NCBI GenBank assembly: GCA_903827375.1
Contig: CAIKHZ010000155.1
Span: 1-64,000 of the forward strand
Direction: 5' to 3'
DNA: 64,000 nt
Source of the DNA: Akkermansiaceae bacterium
Lineage (GTDB): Bacteria > Verrucomicrobiota > Verrucomicrobiia > Verrucomicrobiales > Akkermansiaceae
A program made the translations under genes and the position numbers. Below the pieces are notes generated by a model, which searched no databases, was not told the origin of the DNA, and saw only the letters and a program-made list of their open reading frames with translations. Positions within the stretch are counted from its first letter, which is position 1, and each line of letters starts with the position of its first letter. Below are positions 1-9,803 of this stretch, one piece after another.

Positions 1-1377
1 GGCGGTGGTTCTAACATGGAGGCTGCGGATCACCACAGTCCCTCGAGACTCAAGGCCCAGTGTGCGTCCGGCCGGACGAATGAAAAAGGTGGCGGCATAT
101 TGAGAATTCACAAAAACTTCTGCGATGCCGCCCAGAATGAACGCCTGAATCGAGACCGGACGGGTGAAATCAATTGGCAGCGGCCGTGATTCCAACGACT
201 GCCCACCAAGGGTCATGAGCGACCTTTTTTCGGCGGACAAGACGATGCGACAGGCATCCGCGATTCCATCCCCTCGGACGCTCAAGCCAAACTCGCGCCC
301 CTTGGACATATCGACGGTTGCTTCAAGCAGGTATTCCTGCGGCACCTCTTTGGTCACAGCAATGCCCGGCTCTAGCAGTATGTTAGAAATCGAAAGGGCT
401 GATTCACTGAAAATGCTCACCACTTCCGGCACGGGTTTCATGAACAGCAAACCATCGGGTCCCTCGTAAACTTCACGTGGAATGCTCATGGGGCCGTTGA
501 GCCAGCCGCCGAACCAGACATGGCGTTTGCCATCGAACACGCGTTTCGCTGCCATGCGTCGGTCCACCCTGTTATATGACGGGAATTTCCAGGGTCCACT
601 TGCGTTTTTTGCGAAGGCATACACATTGCAGCCATGCATGTAGTAGGTCTCGCCGGACTGAAAAAAGTCTGGGCATTCATCGCCCGGGATGTTTTCCAGA
701 GCGGGATGTTGTTGCCACTGCTTGAGGTCCGGTGACGTTAGGTGTCCGAAAACAAATCCACCTTTGCCGGGTTGGTTCGCGTTGACATACATCACAAACT
801 GTTTTTGTTCCGGATCCCACACCACGCACGGATCGCGAAAATCCCGCTCGCGGTGATTCGCATAGTGAGTTCCGTCAGGTCCGAACATGTCTTTGGGTTG
901 TTTGGTCCAACTGATGAGATCCTTGCTGGTGGCATGACAGACAAACTCACGCCCGGCAGAATTCTCGGGATTCCAACTGGTATAAAACGCATGAAATGTT
1001 CCGTTGTGTTCGATGATGGACCCCGTGAACATGCAACCGCCCTCGGGGCCGGTCTTGTCAGCGGGATCGTGAAGGATGGCCGCAGGCAGGTTGCGCCAGT
1101 GGACCAAGTCTTTAGAGACGGCATGTTCCCAGTCGATATCGGCGTTGCCTGAGTTATTGAGCAAATAGAACACATGATACTCGCCCTTCCAATAGAACGG
1201 CATCACATCACCCACCGAACGTTTTTCCGGACAAAACCGCACCGAGGAAGACGACATTGTGCCGACATCGGGCGGCGCGGGCGGCGCGGGCGGCGCGGGC
1301 GGCGCGGGCGGCACGGCAAGCATGCGCTGCGAACACAGCAGCAGGGCGGCAAGGAGGAGAATTGAGGGTTTGTTCAT
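1..1377 (-). CDS. GH32-like exported glycosidase, 3' end cut by window edge
   Basis: The reading frame is open from ATG at 1377 to base 1, giving 459 codons without a stop, so the C-terminus lies outside the window. An N-terminal signal peptide (hydrophobic run at residues 5-14) is followed by a Pro-Pro-Ala repeat linker at about residues 22-35. A five-bladed propeller of GH32 type follows: VGDVMPFYWKGEYHVFY holds the nucleophile-position Asp, DWEHAVSKDLVHW is the usual second block, FRDPCVVWD carries the RDP motif, and GDECPDFF carries the acid/base Glu next to Cys. The VGDxMPFY form, rather than WxNDPNG, marks a divergent GH32 branch. A beta-sandwich with a FVNSQYA-type block begins after about residue 320. 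It probably cleaves fructosyl or related furanosyl bonds outside the cytoplasm; the substrate is inferred from the family and neighbours. Confidence 0.8.
   Translation of the reverse strand, partial: MNKPSILLLAALLLCSQRMLAVPPAPPAPPAPPAPPDVGTMSSSSVRFCPEKRSVGDVMPFYWKGEYHVFYLLNNSGNADIDWEHAVSKDLVHWRNLPAAILHDPADKTGPEGGCMFTGSIIEHNGTFHAFYTSWNPENSAGREFVCHATSKDLISWTKQPKDMFGPDGTHYANHRERDFRDPCVVWDPEQKQFVMYVNANQPGKGGFVFGHLTSPDLKQWQQHPALENIPGDECPDFFQSGETYYMHGCNVYAFAKNASGPWKFPSYNRVDRRMAAKRVFDGKRHVWFGGWLNGPMSIPREVYEGPDGLLFMKPVPEVVSIFSESALSISNILLEPGIAVTKEVPQEYLLEATVDMSKGREFGLSVRGDGIADACRIVLSAEKRSLMTLGGQSLESRPLPIDFTRPVSIQAFILGGIAEVFVNSQYAATFFIRPAGRTLGLESRGTVVIRSLHVRTTA
1271..1315. repeat. 9-bp tandem repeat coding for a Pro-Pro-Ala linker
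   Basis: Five consecutive units of ggcggcgcg (the last with one changed base) lie in the 5' part of the GH32-like gene. On the coding strand each unit reads CCG-CCC-GCG-type codons, giving a short Pro-rich spacer between the signal peptide and the catalytic domain. Copy number could change by slippage without shifting the frame. Confidence 0.85.
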
Positions 1378-1413
1378 ATTGGTTGCCATGGGTTCTTGAG
1401 ATTGAATTTCATA

Positions 1414-3180
1414 TCACCAGTCATCTGTTCTGAACGGCGAGGCGGGCAGGCCTTCCTTGTTATACAAATTGCAGCCTTCCGGGTTCATCGAGAAGGCATA
1501 TCTAACAGCAACAGGCTTCGGCACTTCCGGGCTGGAGACGACCACGGTCTTGCCGTCGATCACGGCGTCAGCCCAGACCCACTTCTTATCCTCGCCTGCG
1601 ATGGCAAATCGCTGTAGTTTAGCACCCATGTCCTGGACCGTGGGTTGGCGCCCGTCTTTCTTCCCGACCATCAGACCGGTGCCGGTGTTATCGAAGGATA
1701 GGATGATCTTGCCGTTAGCGATTCTATTGGTTTGATAGAGTGGACCGGAATAAGCGATTTTCTTTCCGTAATCCTTCGCGAGCGACCAGAGTGCCAGGCG
1801 TTCGCCCATATCGCCTTTGTTCGGGGGATGCAGATCAACGGGATCGCCGACGTCGATTGTCACGGCCAGGCCCACATTAGGCATTTGCAGGCATTTGAGT
1901 TGTTGCTCGCGGGTGGTGGGCCACTTGTCAGGTTCTCCCTGAGGATCATCGCTGGCCTTGTCGAAATTCGGCAGTTGCACGATATAAACGGGGAACGGGT
2001 TGTTGCGTGCCTTGCGCATGGTTTCCACCATGCTGCGCATCCGCCAGTAGTAGGACTTTCCGCTGCCGTTTTCTCCCTGATACCACAGCATCCCTTTCAT
2101 GGTGTAGGGAGTGAGCGGATGAATCATGCCGTTGTAGAGAGTTTGCCAGCGAAACCACCCGTGGCCACCCACTCCATAGCGGTCGGCTGGATGTGGCAGC
2201 AACGGAATGCGCTTGAGGTTGTCCGGCAGGGACGTCGCTAACAACCACTTGCCCACGGCTTCAAACTCCGGTTGTGTCGGAACCGGCTTGTGTTGCGCCA
2301 ATGCATCCCGTGCCGCCGCAACCCAGGATTCCAACTCCATGAAACTTGGATCCAACGGGGTGGCGGAAATCTTTAACTTCGACCGCACATCGGCCAGCCA
2401 CGCGGATGCGAGATCCAGTCCGATGGGTTGCTCCACCGGAAGGTATGCCGGGCGGTTGCCGCCAGTCGCTTTCGATGATGGCAGTTCGCGCTCCCATTCT
2501 TGAATCGATTCCTTGCACCGCTTCGCCATATCTGCATTTTCCGGGTAGTTATAGATCGCCTCAGGCGACATCCAGCACTCGATTTCAGTGCCACCCACCG
2601 CGCAGCTCAGAATGCCGATGGGCACCCCGGTTTCATGTTGCACCTTCCGTGCAAAATAAAAGGCGATCGCGCTGCAGCCACCCGCCGACCCTGGTTGCAC
2701 AACATTCCAGCTAGATCCGCCGTCGATCTGTGGCGCACCGACGAAATGCTCCCAGCCACCCGTGAAACGAATCAGCGGGAAGTTGGCGCTGCTGATATCC
2801 TCGGGGGTCTTGCATCCCCCGAGGCCGAATGCGGCGTTCGATTGTCCGCTGACCATCCACACGTCACCCACCAACACATCGGTGAGCTTCATGGTGTTCT
2901 TGCCGGTTACCGTGAGTTCCTGTGCGATGGCATTGGCCTTCATCGGCGAAAGCGCCACCGACCACGCGCCGGTTTTGTCGGCTTTGCAGGCCAGATTCTG
3001 GCCGTCAAACTGCACCGTTATCGACTCACCCGGGGCGGCCCAACCCCAGACGTTGGTTTTCATATCTCGCTGCAAAACCATGTGGTCACTGAAGCTTCGT
3101 GGCAGACGGACATTCGCATGTGCCGCCGCCGCGCCCAGCACGGCCAAAAATATCATCCCAAGTGGCATTCTCGTATTCAT
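1414..3180 (-). CDS. SASA-type carbohydrate acetylesterase (annotated family: sialate O-acetylesterase)
   Basis: A 588-residue exported protein of the sialate O-acetylesterase (SASA/SGNH) family. The signal peptide ends near AAAAHA (about residue 22) and is followed by the family N-terminal block VRLPRSFSDHMVLQRDM. The nucleophile Ser is in VSGQSNAAF. The catalytic Asp/His pair is in GDPVDLHPPNKGDMGERLA, and the C-terminal sandwich ends in NKEGLPASPFRTDDW. It should remove O-acetyl groups from a glycan outside the cytoplasm. No sialidase is seen in the window, so the substrate is probably an acetylated plant- or algal-type glycan rather than sialic acid (inference). It is a close paralogue of 9804-11441 and 45524-47089 and follows 3227-5359 after 46 bases. 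Confidence 0.88.
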   Translation of the reverse strand: MNTRMPLGMIFLAVLGAAAAHANVRLPRSFSDHMVLQRDMKTNVWGWAAPGESITVQFDGQNLACKADKTGAWSVALSPMKANAIAQELTVTGKNTMKLTDVLVGDVWMVSGQSNAAFGLGGCKTPEDISSANFPLIRFTGGWEHFVGAPQIDGGSSWNVVQPGSAGGCSAIAFYFARKVQHETGVPIGILSCAVGGTEIECWMSPEAIYNYPENADMAKRCKESIQEWERELPSSKATGGNRPAYLPVEQPIGLDLASAWLADVRSKLKISATPLDPSFMELESWVAAARDALAQHKPVPTQPEFEAVGKWLLATSLPDNLKRIPLLPHPADRYGVGGHGWFRWQTLYNGMIHPLTPYTMKGMLWYQGENGSGKSYYWRMRSMVETMRKARNNPFPVYIVQLPNFDKASDDPQGEPDKWPTTREQQLKCLQMPNVGLAVTIDVGDPVDLHPPNKGDMGERLALWSLAKDYGKKIAYSGPLYQTNRIANGKIILSFDNTGTGLMVGKKDGRQPTVQDMGAKLQRFAIAGEDKKWVWADAVIDGKTVVVSSPEVPKPVAVRYAFSMNPEGCNLYNKEGLPASPFRTDDW

Positions 3181-3226
3181 TAGTTTATATATTTTTTGAG
3201 TGTGTCAGCAGCAGTCGTGTGAGGCA

Positions 3227-5359
3227 TCAATTCTTCTGGAGATCACGCATGGCGTGTGCGAATCGTTGGCCGAGAGATATCATGCCGGCGGTATCGTAGT
3301 GCCACGGGTCGCCGAGTTTGTAATCCTCCGTTCCGAAAGTGGCGGTGTGAGGGACTGACTTGGTTACCTCCAACTGCGCTGCGCGAAGGCCATCGCCAAG
3401 GTCTGGCCCCCAAGCCGGTGTTCTGGATATCTGCGCTAGGACAAATGGCATTTCCGGCTGTTTCACCTCAGCCCGAACATCCTTGATCAATGATGCTAGA
3501 TTCTTCGCGTAGTCGGCAGTCATTTTCTTATCAGAGGCGTCAGACTCGCCCTGCATCCAAAGCATGCCTGCGAATTCCGGCACAAACGCCGGATCGAGCT
3601 TCACCATGGCTTCCTTCAAAAACCTTACCCAGTCGGTGTAGAGATTGCCGGTGGCTCCCCCTGCGCTTGGCGAGCGCCATTGCACACCGAGATTGGTTGC
3701 CCCCCAGGCAATCTTGATAATCGCCATCACCTGGGCGGGGTCCTGGGGTGCCATCGTATAACCAAACAGAAGTTCAGGGCCAAAGGTGCCTTTCCCATCT
3801 CTGTCTCCAAAACCGGAACCAAGCCCATCTCTCAAATACGCCCAACCATATTCGCCGAGACGGCACTCACCGCGCACAAAAACAATGACGTTCGGATTGA
3901 GGCCCTTGTATTTTTCAGGCATGGGAGAGACCATGCTACAGCCGACCGCGTTGGACTGCCCCGAAGATATATATACCTTTAGATTTTTTTTGACTGTCCG
4001 GAATTTCCAGCATTCACCTGCAGAAGTTGCCAAGGAACCCCTGTTGATCGATTCCACCCGCCAGAAATAGGACTTCCCAGGAACAGGAGCCTTGATTGGC
4101 AACTCGACGGATGTGACCGTCGGTGCCAGTCCGGCGAAATCTGGAATCTTCTTGGCGAGCACTTCAGCGGCGGTCTCACCGATATAGACATTCTGTTTGG
4201 TGGCATATTGGCCTGGTATCCAGGACAATTCGTGCTTGCCGCCCTCAACCATGATATAGCTATCTGCCGGAATCGGCTTGGCGGCGTTGCCAGTCATGGT
4301 CTTGAACTCCGAGACAAGGCCCTTCTGAGTGATTTTCCCGGAGGCATCGAGTTGATCAACCCGCCAATAGTAAGTCGTGCCGAGTGCCAGCTTCAGCGGC
4401 CCGTAATGTGACTCCGCCAGTCTGTCGATCGCAAGCGGAAAGGACTCGCCAATTGCAGGTGCGCCACTCGCTGCCAACTCCAACTGTCCCTTCTCAGTGG
4501 AAACGTGTAGAGCAAAGCCAGCCACATCCTGAGAACCTTTCTCCCACTCAAGCGTGGTGGTGACGCCATCCAGGGTCGAGCCGCTCCGGGGTGCTATTAA
4601 GTGAGCTGACTTGAAACCACTCACATTCCAACATTCAAGCGTCGTAAAGCCCCGGTCAAAAATTGACATGGCCGCTATCGATCCGTCGATGTGATGGGTA
4701 TATCCAACGTTCGCTGCTGGATCACCTGCCATGCAGGCACCAATCACAAATGGTCTGTCCGCTTTGATAGCTAACGAGAATTTTTGACTCACGCGAAGAT
4801 TGCCGTCGCACCACACATTGAATTCCCCTTCCCTGCCGCCTGCGTATGTATAGATCAGCGTGTGCCATGCGTTTTTTTCGGGGAGATTGCCTTGCCAGCC
4901 AGACACATTGCCGCTCCATGTTCCGAGTGCGCCATACTGGGAGGAATCGCCGTATTGCAGTTGAAGACAATTGTCCGGCCGGTTAGCCCATGACACAAGC
5001 GTCCGCTCATCGCTCAGATTCCTGCAATGAGTTTTAACAATAACGGTCCACGGGTGGTCGCCGACAATTCCCGCCGGGGCCTTAAAATCCGCCAGCATGT
5101 GGTCTTTTCCGCTGAAATCCACCGCCTTCACGCCATCGATCACTTTAACCTGTGGATTGGTACCATCGTTCTTAAAGACACCCTTCAAGCTGCCGGTGTT
5201 ATCCCACGATGCCAACGGTCCTTCCGGCAAATTGGCAGCCTGCAGCGCCACCAGCGGCGCGGATGCCCCGTGGCTGATGTCTGCAGAAAATGCCACTGCC
5301 AAGGCGAGCGCCAGTATCCATGAGGAGGGAGGGGATTGTGGTTTCATTGATTTCGTCAT
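3227..5359 (-). CDS. LamG / fibronectin-like / SASA multidomain esterase
   Basis: A 710-residue exported protein. After a signal peptide (to about residue 32) there is a LamG-like jelly roll at roughly residues 35-230. Two fibronectin-III-like segments follow, recognisable by TTYYWRVDQLDASG and KSYFWRVESINRGS. The C-terminal esterase starts near residue 455 with KVYISSGQSNAVGC, which carries the nucleophile Ser, and ends with a GDPWHYDTAGMISLG block supplying Asp and His. This belongs to the short SASA/CE6-like branch, different from the longer sialate-esterase paralogues in the window. It should deacetylate a polysaccharide, with the LamG part as a candidate glycan-binding module. Confidence 0.82.
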   Translation of the reverse strand: MTKSMKPQSPPSSWILALALAVAFSADISHGASAPLVALQAANLPEGPLASWDNTGSLKGVFKNDGTNPQVKVIDGVKAVDFSGKDHMLADFKAPAGIVGDHPWTVIVKTHCRNLSDERTLVSWANRPDNCLQLQYGDSSQYGALGTWSGNVSGWQGNLPEKNAWHTLIYTYAGGREGEFNVWCDGNLRVSQKFSLAIKADRPFVIGACMAGDPAANVGYTHHIDGSIAAMSIFDRGFTTLECWNVSGFKSAHLIAPRSGSTLDGVTTTLEWEKGSQDVAGFALHVSTEKGQLELAASGAPAIGESFPLAIDRLAESHYGPLKLALGTTYYWRVDQLDASGKITQKGLVSEFKTMTGNAAKPIPADSYIMVEGGKHELSWIPGQYATKQNVYIGETAAEVLAKKIPDFAGLAPTVTSVELPIKAPVPGKSYFWRVESINRGSLATSAGECWKFRTVKKNLKVYISSGQSNAVGCSMVSPMPEKYKGLNPNVIVFVRGECRLGEYGWAYLRDGLGSGFGDRDGKGTFGPELLFGYTMAPQDPAQVMAIIKIAWGATNLGVQWRSPSAGGATGNLYTDWVRFLKEAMVKLDPAFVPEFAGMLWMQGESDASDKKMTADYAKNLASLIKDVRAEVKQPEMPFVLAQISRTPAWGPDLGDGLRAAQLEVTKSVPHTATFGTEDYKLGDPWHYDTAGMISLGQRFAHAMRDLQKN

Positions 5360-5421
5360 TATGTGTTTTTTTGTGATTGATGTGATTGCTGGATAAATCT
5401 GCTGGCAGCAGAGGATTCGTG

Positions 5422-6141
5422 CTATTTGGCAGAGGCCGCCCTCGGCATCAGGTCGATGAGTGTCGTTAGTTCCGGAGCATTGCTTCCGGGTCTCATATAG
5501 GCAATAAAAATCTGCCGGTACGCATCAAGGTATTTCATCTTGCACTCGCTGAAGACGATCCAGGAATCATTCTTCTTGAAGTAGAAATTGGTTTGCGCCA
5601 TGTTGTACGGATCGAGCGTTTTGACAGCCGCCACATTGGTAACTTTGCCCGGAGCGCAGAGAACCTTATGCTCTCCCGCCTCAAGCGCGGTATCAAACGA
5701 GACCAGCGTCAGCACCTTGGATGCCCCTGGTGGAAAGGCTTCGGCTGAATCATCTATCAAAACCATGCGGTACGCTGGCGATGAGTTTGCGGGACCGGGA
5801 ATGATAATAACGATGGCGCGTTGCATGTTTTTCGGCACCGCAACCTGTGCGGCGACGATCGATTCCGGGTTCTTTGGATCAACGCCTGCCGTGTTGAAGA
5901 GTATCAATGAACCATCAACAGGAATCGTTCGCTGCGGCTTGCCAAGCTCGTCTGGCGTTAGGTTCAATTTGACCATCGTCCCTTTTTCATCCTTCAGATA
6001 CATCTGCGCAGCAGTGCTTGACGGGTCATGCATGAAGGCACGAATCGATAGCGACGCCTTGGATGGCTTGGCTTCCTGGGAATGGGCTAACGCAGTCAGC
6101 AGGAAAATGGCAATCAGCGTTGTATAATTTTGAGCGAGCAC
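5422..6141 (-). CDS. Exported protein of unknown function, partner of the Verru_Chthon A gene
   Basis: A 239-residue protein if translation starts at GTG 6141. The frame stays open upstream to 6363, but that part overlaps the neighbouring gene and has no secretory signal. From GTG the protein begins with the hydrophobic run LIAIFLLTALAHSQ, a good signal peptide. The mature part is about 215 residues with no catalytic motif I recognise. It is Pro-rich with beta-type segments such as QVAVPKNMQRAIVIII. The start lies 7 bases after the stop of the 1,205-aa gene, so the two are probably cotranscribed. The function is unknown. Confidence 0.6.
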   Translation of the reverse strand: MLAQNYTTLIAIFLLTALAHSQEAKPSKASLSIRAFMHDPSSTAAQMYLKDEKGTMVKLNLTPDELGKPQRTIPVDGSLILFNTAGVDPKNPESIVAAQVAVPKNMQRAIVIIIPGPANSSPAYRMVLIDDSAEAFPPGASKVLTLVSFDTALEAGEHKVLCAPGKVTNVAAVKTLDPYNMAQTNFYFKKNDSWIVFSECKMKYLDAYRQIFIAYMRPGSNAPELTTLIDLMPRAASAK

Positions 6142-6148
6142 GGCAAAT

Positions 6149-9100
6149 TTAAATTTCAGTGAGTGAGAGCCAACGGAACGATACAAGTTGCATGCGCCGG
6201 CCGAATCTTGTGTTAGCCAGCGGGAATGAGGGGCCGCCCAGATCCACGGAGGCGGGAGAGCTTGCCGGATCCACATACTCGGGGATCCGCTGACAGACCG
6301 CCTCGGCGTAGGCACGGACCACCTTGTCGCCGTCCTTCGCTTCACCACACACGCGGATGACAAAGGTATCCGAGCGGACGGTTGCGGCAGGCTCCAGGAT
6401 GCGCATCAGGTCGCCCTGGCAGATCCATCCTGGCGCTCCAGCTGCTGGATTGCCAGTGACGACCGTGGGGGTTTGGAAGCCGTAGATAGCGGGATCGGAT
6501 ATATCGGCAGCTTGGATGGGGATTTGATTGGTGAACCTGCCGTTGTTGATACCGGAAGCCTCGATCGCGGCTTCCAGCGCACCTCGGCGGGTCAAATCGC
6601 TGTCAGATCCGATGCGGCGATTCACGAATTCCGACAAGGAGAGGAACGGGCCGCGGGATTTCACCTGATCGACGACGCACTTGGCAAGAGTATCGAGTTC
6701 GGTAGCACTGAGTTGGCGGAATCCGTTCCAGCGGTTCTCCTTGCCCGTATCCGTGGCCACACCCAGACTGAGATCATTAGCCGCGGCGTTCAACAAGGAC
6801 ATTGGGAAGATGGGATTATCCGTCGCGGGCTGGAGGATTTTCGTGCCAGTAAGCAACGACAGGTAGGGGACGTTGCTGCCTCTCATGGATGCGAGCTTCG
6901 CCTTCCAAGCATTCACATTGGTGGAGTTCACGTTGAAAGGTCCCTGAACCATCTGATATTGGGCCACTGATTTATAGGCGTCGTTTTTCGGCTTGCCTCC
7001 CGCAAACAACGCTGTCGCCGCGTCCTGCGCCGTCATTCCCCCAGGCAAATAGGGCAGAAACGCTTGCGAAGCCAGTGTCCGGGTTCCAGCCATGAATCCA
7101 GTGAACACCGCGTCAGGCGCTCCGCCGTCGGTCGCGAAAGTCGAGAAGTAAAACCCATCATAGAGCGCGTGGTTGGCCAGCACCGAGTGATCGAGCAGAT
7201 TGTATCCATCCGGGCCGGGTTCCGAAACCTTGCCGGTCTTCATCAGCGGAGAAGCCGTGGAATTTCCAACCGGCTGGACGAAACTCGGTGCAAAAGGCGA
7301 AGCCAGGGCGTTGGAGCGGCGGAAATCCGCGATGGTTTGCATTGGCCCTAACGGAAGTTCCAGATAACTGCCGGATTTGGTGCCAAGGGTGTTCGTGTTG
7401 CCGGTGAGGTAGCGTGTGCGGTTGGTGGCGTCGCTCTGTAAAAGCTTAATGAGACTGCTCGTCGTCACGGGCTCGAGGCTCAACTCATACGCCAGGTCTC
7501 CCAATTTGCTATTCTTCAAATTCGCCATGGAAATGGGCAGCGCGGGATTATTGAACAGGAACGGCTTGCCAGCAAACCGGCCATTGAGCAAGGCGTTGCC
7601 GGGCACGCTGACTTTCGATCGGACAGCCGATTCATTGACCCCTCCGCTGGTCGTCCGGGCACAGGCGGAAAACAGTGCGAAGGGCTTGGCGTTGGGGTGA
7701 CTCTTGATCGGATCATTCCAGTCAACGAATGCATCCAAGGCAGTCGTATTATATGTCACTGTCTTGAGCGTGCCATTTAAATTCGATAGGGCCGGGTATT
7801 CAAAGCGAATGCCTCCGTAGTCGCGCACGGCGGTGCCGACGCCGATTTTCACTTTCACATCGAACGTGGCGCTGCCCCCCTGGGTGGGCATCGTCGGGCC
7901 GCAGACCACCTGAATGGAGGAAGTGGCCGGTTCATTCCTCTTGCATTCGAACGTCGGTCCGCCGCCATGCGATTGATACGGGTCGAGCCAATCGAGATCA
8001 AGCCCGATGGATGAACCGGTGTATCCCGGCTTTCCCTTGAGCGATCGGCTCAAGGAATTCGCATAGTCGAAAAAGGTGGTGCCGCCGTAATTAAGAGCAG
8101 GGTTCCCTTCCCCATTGGTGTTGAAGAATTCGGCTGGATTCAAATACGGCGCGCAGAGGAGGGTTTGGCCCGGCTTCATGATAACCGGGCCGCTCTTGGG
8201 CTGGCTGTTTTCGGCATCCGCTTCAGACTCGATTTGAGCAGGCGAGAGGGTTCTGCTGGTGGTTTTGTCATAGTCACTCCAATTCGCGATTTTCATCACG
8301 ATCGACTTCTTGATATAGCCGCCCGTCCGGCCGCTGCCGTCGTAGAGTTCGTTAAAGGGAACAAGTTTCCCATTCGTGCCAGTGCCGACCGTGAATTGGA
8401 ATCCGATCGGCATGCTGTCGAAACCCACCTCCATGAAATCGAATGAAAGATTGATATTGTACGGATTGTGCAGGGTAACGAGAGGGGTGAACATCAGGTG
8501 GATTTTGGTGTCATTGGCACCGCCCCAGTGGTTATTGCGCGCCACCATGCTGAAAAGGACCTGCATTTTGGCAATCACCGGGACGGGCACGAAGCCGACC
8601 GGCTGTGTCGGCTGGCTGCCGATGGCCGGCATGGTGATGCTTGCCGGAGGTGGCTGGGAAAAGGTCGGCGAGGAATTGATGTTGGTGATTTTCCGGAATA
8701 TGTTATAGTATGCGGACAGCGTGTTCCATTGGGGGTCGGATTTCCCGGAGATGCCGTGTGTGGATACGTACAAGCCCCTGTTCTTATATTCCGGGGGCAG
8801 ATCGACCACGCCAGACGCGGAGTACATCTCAAAGATGGATGAGAGATCCCGCTTGAGGCCGCCCTTGCGGACATCCACCAACACGCCCAGCGAGTATGGA
8901 GTGACGTCGTTGCGGAATTCCCTGATGGTCTCCTTCGGCGATGCTTGGCCACCGAGCAATTCAACCTGAGCGAGACTCGTGATTTTTGGCGCGCCGTCTT
9001 TGGCTTGTTTGTATTCCTGCTGAGTCGAGTCTTTCGGGAGAAAACTCAAAGCTTTATCCATGACTGTAACATCGGGCCGGTGGCCCGCGAGCAGGGCGCA

Positions 9101-9766
9101 CTGTTGGGCGAGGGTCGGCTGGGCACGAGGATCCCGATAGAGATTGATGCGTGCCTTGACGGACTCATCGGAGACGTGCCAGGCGTAGGCCCCCAGCTCT
9201 TTGCCATTCTTGGAAATGGGCACCCTGCCCGCGACGATGGGACGCCCGTCAGGCAATACCCCGCCGAAGGTCGCCTTGTCAGCCAGTGTGATCCGTTCCC
9301 CGGACCACGGGGAAGTGCCGAAATCACGCTGGGTCGCAGCGCTTGGGTCAGGACAGGAAACAAGCCAGCGCCTGAAACCCACGGCATTGGTGCCGGTTGC
9401 CATCTGGGTTTTGGGGCCGATATAATCCAAGCTGGCGGAGGATGGGTTATAGTCCCACGAACTCCAAACCCCTGTGAGGCCGGATTTGCCCGGACTCTTA
9501 AGGATCTCGGAGGTGGCGGTAACGGCTTTATCTGGCCCCAGCGATTTTTGCAAATCGCCAAGCGCCAGCATGAGCGCCATGCGCGCATTCGCCCTTGCAG
9601 TGGCCATCGCCTCGCCTGCGCCGCTGGTGCGCAGCGAGACCGCCGAGAGACTTAACAATCCGACCAGAATAACGGTCAGAAGAACCATCAAGGCGAGCGT
9701 AACGACCAAGGCAAATCCGGGATGACGTACCGGAGTTGTTTTGGGCAATGTGACGATTTTCTTCAT
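6149..9766 (-). CDS. Verru_Chthon cassette protein A-like giant pseudopilin-type protein
   Basis: A 1,205-residue protein with a prepilin-like N-terminus. A short basic leader is followed by HPGFALVVTLALMVLLTVIL, a Gly-Phe cleavage-site pattern before a 20-residue hydrophobic helix. Next come a small-residue stretch and the block ANARMALMLALGDLQKSLGP, which I recognise as typical of Verru_Chthon cassette protein A (TIGR02600). The remaining ~1,100 residues carry no enzymatic motif I can name. Known Verru_Chthon cassettes place A beside smaller pilin-like proteins B, C and D; here none of those is adjacent, only the small protein at 5422. It sits inside a carbohydrate-enzyme array, which is unexpected. 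Confidence 0.8.
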   Translation of the reverse strand: MKKIVTLPKTTPVRHPGFALVVTLALMVLLTVILVGLLSLSAVSLRTSGAGEAMATARANARMALMLALGDLQKSLGPDKAVTATSEILKSPGKSGLTGVWSSWDYNPSSASLDYIGPKTQMATGTNAVGFRRWLVSCPDPSAATQRDFGTSPWSGERITLADKATFGGVLPDGRPIVAGRVPISKNGKELGAYAWHVSDESVKARINLYRDPRAQPTLAQQCALLAGHRPDVTVMDKALSFLPKDSTQQEYKQAKDGAPKITSLAQVELLGGQASPKETIREFRNDVTPYSLGVLVDVRKGGLKRDLSSIFEMYSASGVVDLPPEYKNRGLYVSTHGISGKSDPQWNTLSAYYNIFRKITNINSSPTFSQPPPASITMPAIGSQPTQPVGFVPVPVIAKMQVLFSMVARNNHWGGANDTKIHLMFTPLVTLHNPYNINLSFDFMEVGFDSMPIGFQFTVGTGTNGKLVPFNELYDGSGRTGGYIKKSIVMKIANWSDYDKTTSRTLSPAQIESEADAENSQPKSGPVIMKPGQTLLCAPYLNPAEFFNTNGEGNPALNYGGTTFFDYANSLSRSLKGKPGYTGSSIGLDLDWLDPYQSHGGGPTFECKRNEPATSSIQVVCGPTMPTQGGSATFDVKVKIGVGTAVRDYGGIRFEYPALSNLNGTLKTVTYNTTALDAFVDWNDPIKSHPNAKPFALFSACARTTSGGVNESAVRSKVSVPGNALLNGRFAGKPFLFNNPALPISMANLKNSKLGDLAYELSLEPVTTSSLIKLLQSDATNRTRYLTGNTNTLGTKSGSYLELPLGPMQTIADFRRSNALASPFAPSFVQPVGNSTASPLMKTGKVSEPGPDGYNLLDHSVLANHALYDGFYFSTFATDGGAPDAVFTGFMAGTRTLASQAFLPYLPGGMTAQDAATALFAGGKPKNDAYKSVAQYQMVQGPFNVNSTNVNAWKAKLASMRGSNVPYLSLLTGTKILQPATDNPIFPMSLLNAAANDLSLGVATDTGKENRWNGFRQLSATELDTLAKCVVDQVKSRGPFLSLSEFVNRRIGSDSDLTRRGALEAAIEASGINNGRFTNQIPIQAADISDPAIYGFQTPTVVTGNPAAGAPGWICQGDLMRILEPAATVRSDTFVIRVCGEAKDGDKVVRAYAEAVCQRIPEYVDPASSPASVDLGGPSFPLANTRFGRRMQLVSFRWLSLTEI

Positions 9767-9803
9767 GGCGGTTTACGTCCTCCTGACAATTGTTTTTGTT
9801 GTT

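Noticed and set aside
6149-6363. N-terminal extension of the 5422 gene
   Set aside because: It is inside the 1,205-aa gene and rich in Trp/Pro/Arg; the GTG at 6141 gives a secretory signal immediately downstream.
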